Below are positions 1 through 7,771 of a stretch of DNA of 64,000 nucleotides, in pieces; position 1 is the first letter of the stretch, and each line of letters opens with the position of its first letter. Both the position numbers and the translations under genes were made by a program. The DNA is from Pseudobdellovibrio sp. (GTDB taxonomy: Bacteria; Bdellovibrionota; Bdellovibrionia; Bdellovibrionales; Bdellovibrionaceae). The DNA lies in the NCBI GenBank assembly GCA_023701385.1, contig JAMPXC010000004.1, positions 1 through 64,000 on the forward strand. Reading direction: 5' to 3'. Under the pieces are notes generated by a model. That model did not search any database and was not told the DNA's origin. It was given only the letters and a program-made list of their open reading frames with translations.

Positions 1-65
1 ACTTCTTGCCAATGGGCGAAAAGTTCATTATAAATTTGGACTCATTCTGATTCGTTCAAGTCAGT

Positions 66-142
66 GGCGGCCGTAGCTCAGTTGGTAGAGCATCGGATTG
101 TGATTCCGAGTGTCGCGGGTTCAAGCCCCGTCGGTCGCCCCA
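66..142 (+). tRNA. tRNA-His (GTG)
   Basis: A full cloverleaf can be drawn by hand. The acceptor stem pairs 67-73 with 132-138, the anticodon stem is TCGGA/TCCGA around the loop TTGTGAT with anticodon GTG at 100-102, and the T-loop is TTCAAGC. The extra G at 66 facing discriminator C139 is the G-1:C73 pair diagnostic of tRNA-His. CCA (140-142) is encoded. A T-run follows directly, but I see no hairpin. Confidence 0.96.
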
Positions 143-230
143 ATTTTTTTTAAATCCCCCTATTTTGTTGTAGAGCCCTTGAGTGTGGATGAGTTTAAAT
201 TGATAGGTGTGATCTGCGAATGAGTTTTTC

Positions 231-1127
231 CTAAATTAATATTTTTGTATGCTTTAATTCTTCAATAATGCATTCAACGGTAACTTTAAGCCGCGCAGTT
301 GATGATGGTGCAAGCGGCGAAATCACCGAAACTGGCCAGCTTACGCTTTTCCAATCAGGTAATACTCTTGTAAGTTGTCCGTTTTCTAAATAGTCGCTAC
401 AAATATAACTTGGAACTAAAGCCACACCCCCGTGATCTAAGGCCATTCTCAGTAGGCTACTCATTTGATTGCAAAGAATTTTAGATTGTATAGGTATATG
501 AACAGTATTTTCACCATTTCGCAGAGTCCACCGCTCCGCAGTTTGTTCACTGTTCAGCGACAAACAATTGTGGTCGGATAGATTTCTAGGATGTTTAATT
601 TTTGAATTTGTCTTTAAATATGTTGGAGAAGCAACTGGAATAAGAAACACTTCGCCAGCTCGCTTTAACTTTAAACCGCTATCGCTAATTCGACCAATCC
701 GTATAGCTAGATCGAAGCCATCCTTTATTAGGTCGATACGTCTATCCGAATACAACAGTTCAAATTTTAATTTAGGATGAGCAATGGAAAGCTTTGCTAG
801 TGCCGGCGAAATAACAAATGCCCCTAAATCTTCGGGAGCTGTAATTCGAATAGTTCCAGTTAAAAGATTATCTTGGCCATAAAGTTCTTTTTGCGCATCT
901 TCAAGCTGTTGGATTAACCCCTGACTCGCTTCATAAAATTTTCGCCCTGCTGCGGTAACCGTTAAACTACGTGTTGAGCGTATAAGAAGCTTAGTTCCAG
1001 TTTCGCGCTCCATTCTGGTAATAGATTTACTCACGGTTGAGCGTGGCATTTTCATTGCATTTGCTGCTTTAGCGAAACTGCTAAATTGCACTACTTTTAC
1101 AAAGATTCGCGTTAATTCTAATTCCAT
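231..1127 (-). CDS. LysR-family transcriptional regulator
   Basis: Predicted cytoplasmic DNA-binding regulator of about 298 residues, the usual LysR length. The first 60 residues form the winged helix-turn-helix (FAKAANAMKMPRSTVSKSI). The rest fits the periplasmic-binding-protein-like effector domain, with RIGRISDSGL and GVALVPSY as typical landmarks. I chose the ATG at 1127 because it directly precedes the LELTRIFVKV start of the HTH; the longer frame to 1184 would run into the divergent promoter region. It is divergent from a five-gene oxidoreductase/hydrolase operon starting at 1266, the classic LysR arrangement, so that operon is its likely target. The inducer is unknown. Sequence style is that of the CrgA/aaeR-like LysR group. 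Confidence 0.93.
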   Translation of the reverse strand: MELELTRIFVKVVQFSSFAKAANAMKMPRSTVSKSITRMERETGTKLLIRSTRSLTVTAAGRKFYEASQGLIQQLEDAQKELYGQDNLLTGTIRITAPEDLGAFVISPALAKLSIAHPKLKFELLYSDRRIDLIKDGFDLAIRIGRISDSGLKLKRAGEVFLIPVASPTYLKTNSKIKHPRNLSDHNCLSLNSEQTAERWTLRNGENTVHIPIQSKILCNQMSSLLRMALDHGGVALVPSYICSDYLENGQLTRVLPDWKSVSWPVSVISPLAPSSTARLKVTVECIIEELKHTKILI

Positions 1128-1141
1128 AAACGCTATCTTAG

Positions 1142-1158
1142 CATATTGGTGCCATATG
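1142..1158. promoter_or_regulatory. Candidate LysR operator
   Basis: Between the divergent starts at 1127 and 1266 lies CATAT-N7-ATATG, whose core TATTGGTGCCATA fits the LysR T-N11-A rule with partial dyad symmetry. It sits 14 bp from the regulator's start, as expected for autoregulation. Assignment to this LysR is inferred from position only. Confidence 0.45.
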
Positions 1159-1265
1159 GAAACAGTGAATTTACTTTGGTGCATCTAATCAGTGCAACAA
1201 TGTTGGTCGATACTAAATATATCAAGCAAACTAATGATGGAGACGTCAGTAATAAGGAGAGTTTT

Positions 1266-1841
1266 ATGTCTGTAAAAATTGGAATTATCGGAAGCGGAAA
1301 TGTTGGAAGTGCAATTAGCCGTGGCTTATCAAAAGCCGGTTACGAATCTCGTATGAGCAATGAAGAAAATGTAAATGAAGTGGTGTCGGGCGCTGAAATA
1401 ATTGTTTTAGCCGTACCATTTGGTGCGATTGATGATGTCGTAAAAAAAATGGGCGATAAAGCTAATGGCAAAATAGTGATTGATGCAACTAACGCATTAA
1501 CATCTGAAATGAAATTGGCTTTGGGGTTTACAACTAGCGGCGCTGAAGAGCTTCAAAAAAAGTTAACGAAAGCAAAAGTTGTAAAAGCATTTAACACAGT
1601 ATTTGCACAACACATGGATTCAGGAAAATTAAACGGCCAAACTCTTACAGCATTTGCTGCGAGTGACGACGAAGTGGCTAGAAACAAAGTTTTAGAGCTT
1701 CTGCGCGCTATCGGTTTTGATGCCGTAAATGCTGGTGGGTTAGAAAACGCCCGCCATTTAGAATCTCTTGGATTTTTAAATATTCAGCTTGGCTACGTTT
1801 TAGGAAACGGAACTTCTACTGGATTTAAATACGTTCGTTAA
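1266..1841 (+). CDS. NADPH-dependent F420-reductase-like oxidoreductase
   Basis: A 191-residue Rossmann protein. It opens with the dinucleotide-binding motif GIIGSGNVGSAISRGL. The IVLAVPFGAIDDVV and VIDATNAL segments are typical of the coenzyme F420-dependent NADP oxidoreductase superfamily (COG2085-like), and VKAFNTVFA resembles the family's conserved KAFN motif. Members usually reduce a small cofactor or quinone-like substrate with NAD(P)H; the real substrate is not visible. ATG 1266 was chosen over the longer frame because AAGGAG at 1255-1260 is a good ribosome-binding site and the Rossmann motif starts five residues later. It is the first gene of the five-gene operon divergent from the LysR gene. 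Confidence 0.85.
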   Translation: MSVKIGIIGSGNVGSAISRGLSKAGYESRMSNEENVNEVVSGAEIIVLAVPFGAIDDVVKKMGDKANGKIVIDATNALTSEMKLALGFTTSGAEELQKKLTKAKVVKAFNTVFAQHMDSGKLNGQTLTAFAASDDEVARNKVLELLRAIGFDAVNAGGLENARHLESLGFLNIQLGYVLGNGTSTGFKYVR

Positions 1842-1864
1842 ACAATAAACAAAAGGAAAGAAAA

Positions 1865-2404
1865 GTGAAAAATAATATTATGAAAGCAGTATTGGTACTT
1901 TTAGCATGTATCTCGGTTTCGGTCGCACAGGGCAAAGACAAAAAACAAGCTGACTTCGAAGCTTTACAAAAAAAGGTTGAACAAAATTTAAAAACTTTTG
2001 ATGATCTTGATTTTAACGTCTTCTCAAATCAAAAGTGGGATGAATTAAAACGCAGCCATACAAAAAATGTCAAAGTCCATTGGCCAGACGGTCATGTAAC
2101 AGAAGGTATTGATAAACATATTGAAGACCTTAAATATATGTTTACCTACGCACCGGACACGCGAATTAAAGAACATCCAATTAAAATTGGACAAGGTGAC
2201 TGGACAGCAGTTTACGGAATCATGGAAGGAACTTTCTCGAAACCGATGAAAACCGCAGATGGTAAAGTGATTCAACCTACCGGCAAATCATTTAAAATTC
2301 CTATGGCAACTTTAAGTCATTGGACAAAAGATGGAAATTTCGACGAGGAGTATCTATTCTGGGATAATCAAACTTATATGAACCAATTAGGTTTGGGAAA
2401 GTAG
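1865..2404 (+). CDS. Exported SnoaL/NTF2-like protein
   Basis: A 179-residue protein with an N-terminal signal peptide (MKAVLVLLACISVSVAQG). The mature part resembles the SnoaL-like polyketide-cyclase / NTF2 cone fold: HTKNVKVHWPDGHVTEG, then an EHPIKIGQGDWTAVYGIMEG strand pair and a C-terminal HWTKDGNFDEEYLFWDN. Such proteins are cyclases, isomerases or small-molecule binders. Export is unusual but not unique. The start is GTG 1865, preceded by AAAGGAAAG; ATG 1880 is an alternative that would tighten the signal peptide. It lies 23 bp after the reductase and 2 bp before the esterase, so it is co-transcribed. Confidence 0.75.
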   Translation: MKNNIMKAVLVLLACISVSVAQGKDKKQADFEALQKKVEQNLKTFDDLDFNVFSNQKWDELKRSHTKNVKVHWPDGHVTEGIDKHIEDLKYMFTYAPDTRIKEHPIKIGQGDWTAVYGIMEGTFSKPMKTADGKVIQPTGKSFKIPMATLSHWTKDGNFDEEYLFWDNQTYMNQLGLGK

Positions 2405-2406
2405 TT

Positions 2407-3060
2407 ATGCAAAGGCAACGCTTTGGAACTCTTTCGGCGATGACTTTAGCTCCGGCGGGTAAGCCGAACGGAGCGCTGGTCTTACTTCACGGTGTAGGCA
2501 GTAACGAGCAAAACATGCTTGAGTTAGGCCCCGTACTTGCTGAAGATCGCATGATTATTTCATTGCGAGCTCCGCTTATTCTTGGAGCAAATGCTTTTGC
2601 ATGGTTTCATGTTCAGTTCAGTCAAAATGGGCCAGTTCACAACTGGCCTGAAGCGCAGAATAGTTTGAAGGTTATAGAAGATTCTTTGCAAGATATTTCA
2701 AAACAAACTGGAATTCCATTAGAAAAAATTTCAGTTTTTGGATTTAGCCAAGGGGCAATCATGACGGTCGGTCTAGCATTGCAGTCAAAACTTACACTTG
2801 AAAAGTATATTGCAGCTTCTGGCCGAACACTTCCTGAGTTTGCGAAAAGTTCTGAAAAGTCACCTCTTGCCAGTTACAGTCAGCGAAAAATATTTGTCGC
2901 TCATGGTGAATTTGATTCTAAGTTGCCGGTCAGTCTTGCAAAAAACACTGAAAAAGTTTTGCGTGCCGCTAAGCTAGATGTGAAGTACAAGGAATACAAA
3001 GTTGACCATAGCGTACCGCAAGAGCTAATTAGTGATGCAAAAAAATGGCTGGCTAACTAA
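2407..3060 (+). CDS. Phospholipase/carboxylesterase-family hydrolase
   Basis: A 217-residue cytoplasmic alpha/beta hydrolase of the short carboxylesterase (YpfH/MhqD-like) family. Visible landmarks are the oxyanion region LVLLHGVGSNEQNM, the nucleophile elbow GFSQG with Ser at about residue 115, the acid in HGEFDSKLP and the catalytic His in YKVDHSVPQE. The length is normal for the family. It overlaps the next gene, a ring-cleavage-dioxygenase relative, by one base (TAATG). In Bacillus, MhqD-type esterases pair with ring-cleavage dioxygenases in quinone resistance. That parallel suggests, but does not prove, a detoxification role here. Confidence 0.88.
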   Translation: MQRQRFGTLSAMTLAPAGKPNGALVLLHGVGSNEQNMLELGPVLAEDRMIISLRAPLILGANAFAWFHVQFSQNGPVHNWPEAQNSLKVIEDSLQDISKQTGIPLEKISVFGFSQGAIMTVGLALQSKLTLEKYIAASGRTLPEFAKSSEKSPLASYSQRKIFVAHGEFDSKLPVSLAKNTEKVLRAAKLDVKYKEYKVDHSVPQELISDAKKWLAN

Positions 3061-3950
3061 TGAATCGCCGATTAGCGCTTTTAGCTCTGGGGTGTGCAGC
3101 GGTTGGAGTTTCAACTTATCAACTTACGAAGGTTTTTATGAACAGTAAATTATTAGAAGGGCCGAATACCGAAAGAATGCCTTTGCTATTTATCGGTCAT
3201 GGGTCGCCGATGAATGCTATTGATTCAAATCCTTATACTAAAACTTTAAATGTTTTAGGAGAAAATCTACCAAAGCCAAAAGCCATCTTGGTTGTTTCGG
3301 CGCATTGGATGACCGAAGGTTCTTGGATCACTGAAATGCAAAGTCCAAAAACAATTCATGATTTTTACGGTTTTCCGCAAGAGCTTTTTGATGTTCAGTA
3401 TCCGGCTCCTGGAAGCCCAGAAGTTGCCAAGTTAGTTCGCGAAACTGTTGCCGATCACAAAATTCACCCTGATACGGAAGCCTGGGGCTTGGATCATGGC
3501 ACTTGGTCGGTGCTTCGCCATCTTTACCCTAAAGCCGATATTCCGGTGCTACAACTCAGTTTACACATGGAAAAACCGAATCAATACCATGTTGAGCTGG
3601 GTAAAGAGTTGTCTAAACTTCGCGATAAAGGGGTGCTGATTTTAGGCAGCGGAAATTTAGTTCACAACTTAAGAAATATACGGTGGGAGCCTAATGCAAA
3701 GCCATACGACTGGGCGATCGAATACGATGAATGGCTTAAAAGCAGACTACAAGAAAAAGATTTTTCAGCTGTTTTAAACGACTATCACAACACTGCAGCG
3801 GGAAAATTAAGTATTCCGACTATGGAGCATTATTATCCATTGCACTACATTTTGGGCGCAGCGGATAAGTCTGACGAAATTAAATTTGAATATGAAGAAC
3901 TACAGAACGGCTCAATTTCAATGCGAAGTTTTAGCCTGGGAAGAAAATAA
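3060..3950 (+). CDS. ygiD: YgiD/DODA-type class III extradiol dioxygenase
   Basis: A 296-residue member of the LigB-like extradiol dioxygenase family (YgiD / 4,5-DOPA dioxygenase). Metal-ligand regions are recognisable: FIGHGSPMNAI, VVSAHWMTEG, EAWGLDHGTWSVL and ILGSGNLVHNL, ending with an HYYPLHYILGA segment. It differs from ordinary YgiD by about 35 extra N-terminal residues containing a hydrophobic stretch (LALLALGCAAVGVSTY), possibly a signal peptide or anchor. Initiation inside the family core near ATG 3139 would remove this stretch. The family opens catecholic rings using Zn or Fe. It is translationally coupled to the esterase and followed 16 bp later by an SDR. Confidence 0.86.
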   Translation: MNRRLALLALGCAAVGVSTYQLTKVFMNSKLLEGPNTERMPLLFIGHGSPMNAIDSNPYTKTLNVLGENLPKPKAILVVSAHWMTEGSWITEMQSPKTIHDFYGFPQELFDVQYPAPGSPEVAKLVRETVADHKIHPDTEAWGLDHGTWSVLRHLYPKADIPVLQLSLHMEKPNQYHVELGKELSKLRDKGVLILGSGNLVHNLRNIRWEPNAKPYDWAIEYDEWLKSRLQEKDFSAVLNDYHNTAAGKLSIPTMEHYYPLHYILGAADKSDEIKFEYEELQNGSISMRSFSLGRK

Positions 3951-3966
3951 AATTAGGGAAAGCCTT

Positions 3967-4770
3967 ATGAAAATTGGAGCAGCGATGGGCCTTGATACGA
4001 GTTTGAATGGGCGAACAGCTCTTGTCGGGGGAGCATCTCAAGGAATTGGCGAGGCGACGGTGCGCTTGCTTGCCGAGATGGGAGCTTCGGTTGTTCTGCT
4101 TTCAAGATCTGAAGAAAAATTAAAAACTATTGCTAAGTCTTTACCAAATCCAAAATCTCACCAAGTTTTGGCTGTAGATCTTCAAGATCGAAATCTACTT
4201 CAGCAAAAACTGGCAGAAGTTCTAAAGAAGACTTCTATTGAAATTCTTGTATGTAATGCAGGCGGTCCAAAAAGTGGCCCCATCTTATCTGTCGCAGATA
4301 GCACCTTTCTCGAAGCATTTGAAACTCATATTTTAGCCAATCAACTTCTTGTTAATCTATGTCTTCCCGGTATGAAAAAGTCGAACTATGGCCGAATAAT
4401 AAATATAATTTCAACAAGTATTCGTCAGCCTATTCCGAATTTAGGTGCATCGAATACAATAAGATCTGCCGTGGCAGCGTGGTCTAAAACTCTTTCATCT
4501 GAGATTGGAAATCTCGGTATAACCGTAAATAATATTTTACCTGGATATACTAAAACGCCGCGCATGGAATCTTTGTTGTCTGCTGAAATGCAGAGAAGCG
4601 GTTTGCCCTTGGTCGCTGTAGAAGAAGCTTGGCGAAAAACTGTACCATTGGGTAGGTTTGCAGATCCGCGTGAAATCGCAAATGCAATCGGTTTTTTATC
4701 GTCACCAGCAGCATCTTATATCACGGGCGTAAGTTTAGCCGTCGATGGCGGACGCCTTTCTACGCTATAA
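3967..4770 (+). CDS. SDR-family oxidoreductase
   Basis: A 267-residue short-chain dehydrogenase/reductase. The TGxxxGxG-type cofactor loop reads VGGASQGIGEATVRL, NNAG is replaced by CNAGG, and the C-terminal part has PGYTKTPRMESLL and AASYITGVSLAVDGG. The active-site Ser is visible (NIISTSIRQP), but the usual YxxxK is not: the aligned segment reads GASNTIRSAV. This is the pattern of SDRs where Asn/Arg replace Tyr/Lys, so catalysis may be altered. ATG 3967 with AGGGAAAG upstream was preferred over ATG 3886, which would overlap ygiD by 65 bp. It is the last gene of the LysR-linked operon. Confidence 0.85.
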   Translation: MKIGAAMGLDTSLNGRTALVGGASQGIGEATVRLLAEMGASVVLLSRSEEKLKTIAKSLPNPKSHQVLAVDLQDRNLLQQKLAEVLKKTSIEILVCNAGGPKSGPILSVADSTFLEAFETHILANQLLVNLCLPGMKKSNYGRIINIISTSIRQPIPNLGASNTIRSAVAAWSKTLSSEIGNLGITVNNILPGYTKTPRMESLLSAEMQRSGLPLVAVEEAWRKTVPLGRFADPREIANAIGFLSSPAASYITGVSLAVDGGRLSTL

Positions 4771-4806
4771 ATACACAGCATTAGCTTAACTGGGCGACCG
4801 TAGTTT

Positions 4807-5256
4807 CTATACTTCGTATCGCAATTTTTTAATATCAGGTTCTTCAGTTGGAATTTCGATGACTTTAATATCTTTCATCTCTTTTACTTTTTCAGAATCA
4901 GTATATGAAACTTTATAAAGTACTTCAGTGATGCCACATTGAAATAATAATCTCATGCACACGACACACGGTGAGTGGGTACAGACCACAGTGCAATCAT
5001 CCATTGAAATGCCATGGCGTGCACAGTTAGCGATAAGATTTTGTTCAGCATGAACCATATACGGATATTTATCAGGGCGTGTATTAGGAAGTTCGTTATC
5101 TTTTGTTCCACGAACAAAACCGTTAAAACCAGTAGCTAGAATAGCTCCTGTCTTATTTGATACAAGCAAGGCGCCTACGTGGGTTTCTGCATCGTGAGAT
5201 CGCTGGGCTACAACCTCGGCTAGATTCATTAAATTGGCTACTTTAGATGGTCTCAT
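4807..5256 (-). CDS. dCMP/cytidine deaminase-family zinc enzyme
   Basis: A 149-residue zinc deaminase of the deoxycytidylate deaminase family (ComEB-like). The catalytic motif HAEQN is followed 30 or so residues later by HSPCVVCMRLL, giving the His-Glu and Cys-x-x-Cys set. GFNGFVRG and the HVGALLV opening are also family landmarks. It probably makes dUMP from dCMP for thymidylate synthesis. I start at ATG 5256; the frame extends to a TTG at 5310, but that extension contains a promoter-like TTGACA and no family similarity. No Shine-Dalgarno precedes ATG 5256, which is discussed as a leaderless candidate. Confidence 0.88.
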   Translation of the reverse strand: MRPSKVANLMNLAEVVAQRSHDAETHVGALLVSNKTGAILATGFNGFVRGTKDNELPNTRPDKYPYMVHAEQNLIANCARHGISMDDCTVVCTHSPCVVCMRLLFQCGITEVLYKVSYTDSEKVKEMKDIKVIEIPTEEPDIKKLRYEV

Positions 5257-5260
5257 GGGT

Positions 5261-5292
5261 TTTATATGAGAGGGGGATAAGCTTTTTGTCAA
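5261..5292 (-). promoter_or_regulatory. Candidate promoter of the deaminase gene, possibly leaderless
   Basis: On the minus strand a perfect TTGACA (5292-5287) is followed 20 bp later by TATAAA (5266-5261), or 17 bp later by the weaker TCATAT. The ATG at 5256 lies only 4 nt past TATAAA, so transcription would start at or next to the initiation codon. The 20-bp spacer is longer than optimal. Confidence 0.4.
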
Positions 5293-5503
5293 GATCAGAC
5301 TGGCTGCCAATACATTATGCTATTTTCTTTTATTTTCTAAATTATAACGGGCATTTTTATACGCAAAAGTATCGGCTACAGGTTGCAATAATAAATCAAA
5401 GCGATTTTTTTCAGTCCATGAACGGGCAGACAAAGCCACGTGGCAAGAAACACAGTCCTATAATCCACTGCGGTAGGGTCCGTTTTTTGCTCTTTCATTT
5501 ACT

Positions 5504-7054
5504 GTGGAAAATCAAGATGCCCTAGATGCGGCAAAGCGTTTAAAAAAATCAAAAAAAGAAGTTCTTTCACGGTGGGAGTACATTGTACGCAGTGAGTTCA
5601 CCGAGGCGCAGAAAGAAACGAAGCCACATTTGATGGATTCGCTTCCTAAATTTCTAGATCAAGTGATTCAGGCTTTGATGCGAACTGATGGACGCGGTGA
5701 AGATATTGAAAAAATTGAAGAGGTCTCTGAAGAGCATGCTGTTGATCGGGCGACAACAACTCGGTTCACCATCGAACATATTATTCGAGAATATGAGATT
5801 CTTAGAAAAGTGATTTTTGAATTTTTAGAGCAAGAGAAACCTTTGGGGATTCCTGCGCGTGATACAATACTTAATGCTATTCAAGCAGGACAAAGTAAAG
5901 CCACTTCGCAATTTTCAAATATTACGGTTGAGCAAGAGCGTAATTTTAGAAAACAACTCGAAGAAAAAGAGCAGGTGTTTAAAACGATTTTTGAATTGGC
6001 TGCGGCAGGAAAAGCTATTGTCGATGTTTCATCAGGTCGCTTTTTGCAAGTGAATAGACGTTTTTGTGAAATGCTTGGCTATACCCCAGATGAACTTCTA
6101 AAAAAGACAACGGAGGAAATTACACATCCCGACGACAGCAATTTAGTCATTAACAAAATTCCCGAAGATATATCTTTAATTTCCGAAGGTAAAGTTTGGA
6201 GCATTGAAAAACGTTATCTGCAAAAAGACGGAACTCCACTTTGGGTTTTAATTTCCGGAGCCCTTTATCCGGCGATAGCTGATCAACCAGCGCGCGTGAT
6301 TGCGACTGTTTTTGATATCACTGAAAAAAAGCAGATTGAAAATTTAAAAGACCAGTTTATTAATACTTTAAGCCACGACTTACGAACTCCGCTTTCGGTT
6401 ATCGATATGTCAGCGCAACTGCTGCGGCTTAAATCTCAAGATGCGGCTATGGTGTTAAAATTAGCTGATCGTATCTTAGATAATTCAAAACGCTGTGATA
6501 GTATGATTCAAGATTTGTTAGATACCAGCCGCATTCGTGCGGGTCACGTGATGTGGTTACATATAGAACACTGTGACCTTATTTCTATTGTACAAGAAGC
6601 TATAGATGAACTTTCCAGTCTTCACGGTGACCGGTTTATTTTTAATGGTCCAGCATCTGTTAAAGTCTATTGGAGCAAAAAAGGAATTCGCAGAATCATC
6701 GAAAATCTTTGCAGTAACGCTATAAAATACGGTGCTAAAAATTTTCCGGTACTGATTTCAGTGGATGAAGTCGACAGTACGATAAACCTTTCAGTGAAAA
6801 ATCATGGTGAACCTATTCCTAAAGAAAATATGTCAAGTTTGTTTCAACAGTTTTCGCGCACACGCTCCGCAGAATCGAGCGGTACGCTTGGGTGGGGTAT
6901 TGGTCTTACCATCGTTAAAGGATTCACTGAGGCTCACTGTGGTGAAATTAAAGTGCACAGCACTGAACACGATGGAACGATTTTTACGGTCAGTCTTCCT
7001 AGAGATGCGCGTCCTTGTCAGGAAAATCGTATTAATCAACTTAAAAAAAATTAA
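5504..7054 (+). CDS. Orphan RsbRD_N-PAS sensor histidine kinase
   Basis: A soluble 516-residue histidine kinase. Residues 10-135 resemble the RsbRD N-terminal sensor helix bundle (SRWEYIVRSE, EHIIREYEILRKVIFEFLEQ). Residues 155-275 are a PAS domain (LQVNRRFCEMLGYTPDELL). HisKA follows with the phospho-accepting H291 in SHDLRTPL, then an HATPase domain with the N-box ENLCSNAIKYG (400-410) and G2 box GWGIGL (463-468). The G1 box is KNHGEPIP instead of DxGxGI. It has no membrane segment and no receiver, and no response regulator is nearby. The start is GTG 5504; a perfect TATAAT at 5459-5464 may be its -10. The KGG stress gene follows after 94 bp. Confidence 0.92.
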   Translation: MENQDALDAAKRLKKSKKEVLSRWEYIVRSEFTEAQKETKPHLMDSLPKFLDQVIQALMRTDGRGEDIEKIEEVSEEHAVDRATTTRFTIEHIIREYEILRKVIFEFLEQEKPLGIPARDTILNAIQAGQSKATSQFSNITVEQERNFRKQLEEKEQVFKTIFELAAAGKAIVDVSSGRFLQVNRRFCEMLGYTPDELLKKTTEEITHPDDSNLVINKIPEDISLISEGKVWSIEKRYLQKDGTPLWVLISGALYPAIADQPARVIATVFDITEKKQIENLKDQFINTLSHDLRTPLSVIDMSAQLLRLKSQDAAMVLKLADRILDNSKRCDSMIQDLLDTSRIRAGHVMWLHIEHCDLISIVQEAIDELSSLHGDRFIFNGPASVKVYWSKKGIRRIIENLCSNAIKYGAKNFPVLISVDEVDSTINLSVKNHGEPIPKENMSSLFQQFSRTRSAESSGTLGWGIGLTIVKGFTEAHCGEIKVHSTEHDGTIFTVSLPRDARPCQENRINQLKKN

Positions 7055-7148
7055 ATTATATCGCAGCTCCCTCAGAGTTTCTGACTCAAAAAAAGTACGG
7101 TCTCGTTGTTGCTACCTATATTCAAAACTTAAAACAAAGGAGACGTAT

Positions 7149-7715
7149 ATGCGTCATTCGCAACAAGGTGGAAGATCACGTTCGTCGTCATCTTCATCAA
7201 GATCACAAGGTTCAAGAGGTGGACAAGAAAGCCGTATCGCTTCAGAAGGCGGACGCGCGCGCTGGGGTTATCGTGACTCTGCTCAAGATGATCGTTCATA
7301 TTCGGCACGCGATCAAGATTATGATAACTATCGTGATTATGATGATATTGAAGACGAAGGTTATGAGCGCGGTGGGTACGGACGCTCAAGCGGTCGTGGC
7401 GGTATTGGACGTGGTTATAACCTGAGTGATCGTGACTATGACCGCGATTTTAATCGCAATTACGATGAAGACGAAGGTTATCATGAAGAAAACGTAAGAG
7501 GTCGTCGCGGTTTTGCGGCGATGGACCCTGAAGAACAACGCGAAATTTCGGCAATGGGGGGAAGAGCAAGTCATGGTGGCCGCACCGGTACCAGTCGTAG
7601 CCGCAGCGGTTCAGACGAAGACCACGGTTATGAAGACGAACGCGAATCTCGTGGACGCCAAAGCCAAACGTCAAACCGAAGCCGTTCCACTTCGAGTAGA
7701 TCGGCTAGGCACTAA
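7149..7715 (+). CDS. Disordered KGG-motif general stress protein
   Basis: A 188-residue, very hydrophilic protein. Two KGG/YciG-type stress motifs are visible: ESRIASEGGRARWG near residue 30 and the canonical MDPEEQREISAMGGRASHGG near residues 122-141. Between them is a low-complexity Arg/Asp/Tyr/Gly stretch (about 45-110), and both ends are Ser/Arg rich (RSRSSSSSSRSQ; RSRSTSSRSARH). Bacterial KGG proteins accumulate under stress; their biochemical role is unclear. ATG 7149 has AAAGGAGA at 7135-7142. A long in-frame extension into the kinase gene is spurious. Antisense ORFs here come from the biased composition. A strong terminator follows at 7733. Confidence 0.88.
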   Translation: MRHSQQGGRSRSSSSSSRSQGSRGGQESRIASEGGRARWGYRDSAQDDRSYSARDQDYDNYRDYDDIEDEGYERGGYGRSSGRGGIGRGYNLSDRDYDRDFNRNYDEDEGYHEENVRGRRGFAAMDPEEQREISAMGGRASHGGRTGTSRSRSGSDEDHGYEDERESRGRQSQTSNRSRSTSSRSARH

Positions 7716-7732
7716 TTTTTTTGTAAGCATTA

Positions 7733-7771
7733 GTTAAAGGCGACTACCTATTTGTCGCCTTTAACTTTTTT
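7733..7771 (+). terminator. Rho-independent terminator
   Basis: Perfect 12-bp stem 7733-7744 / 7754-7765 (GTTAAAGGCGAC and its complement), 9-nt loop, then a run of T. It ends the KGG gene and overlaps the stop of the convergent PLD-like gene at 7748. Confidence 0.9.

Noticed and set aside
5257-5310. N-terminal extension of the deaminase to TTG 5310
   Set aside because: It lacks family similarity, starts with a rare codon and covers a promoter-like TTGACA.
5247-5525. Plus-strand ORF between the deaminase and the first kinase
   Set aside because: Overlaps both the deaminase start and the kinase start, no recognisable domain and no ribosome-binding site.
7129-7574. Antisense ORFs across the KGG stress gene
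   Set aside because: They arise from the biased Arg/Asp/Ser codons of the real gene, have His/Asn-rich or Tyr-rich nonsense translations and no ribosome-binding site.
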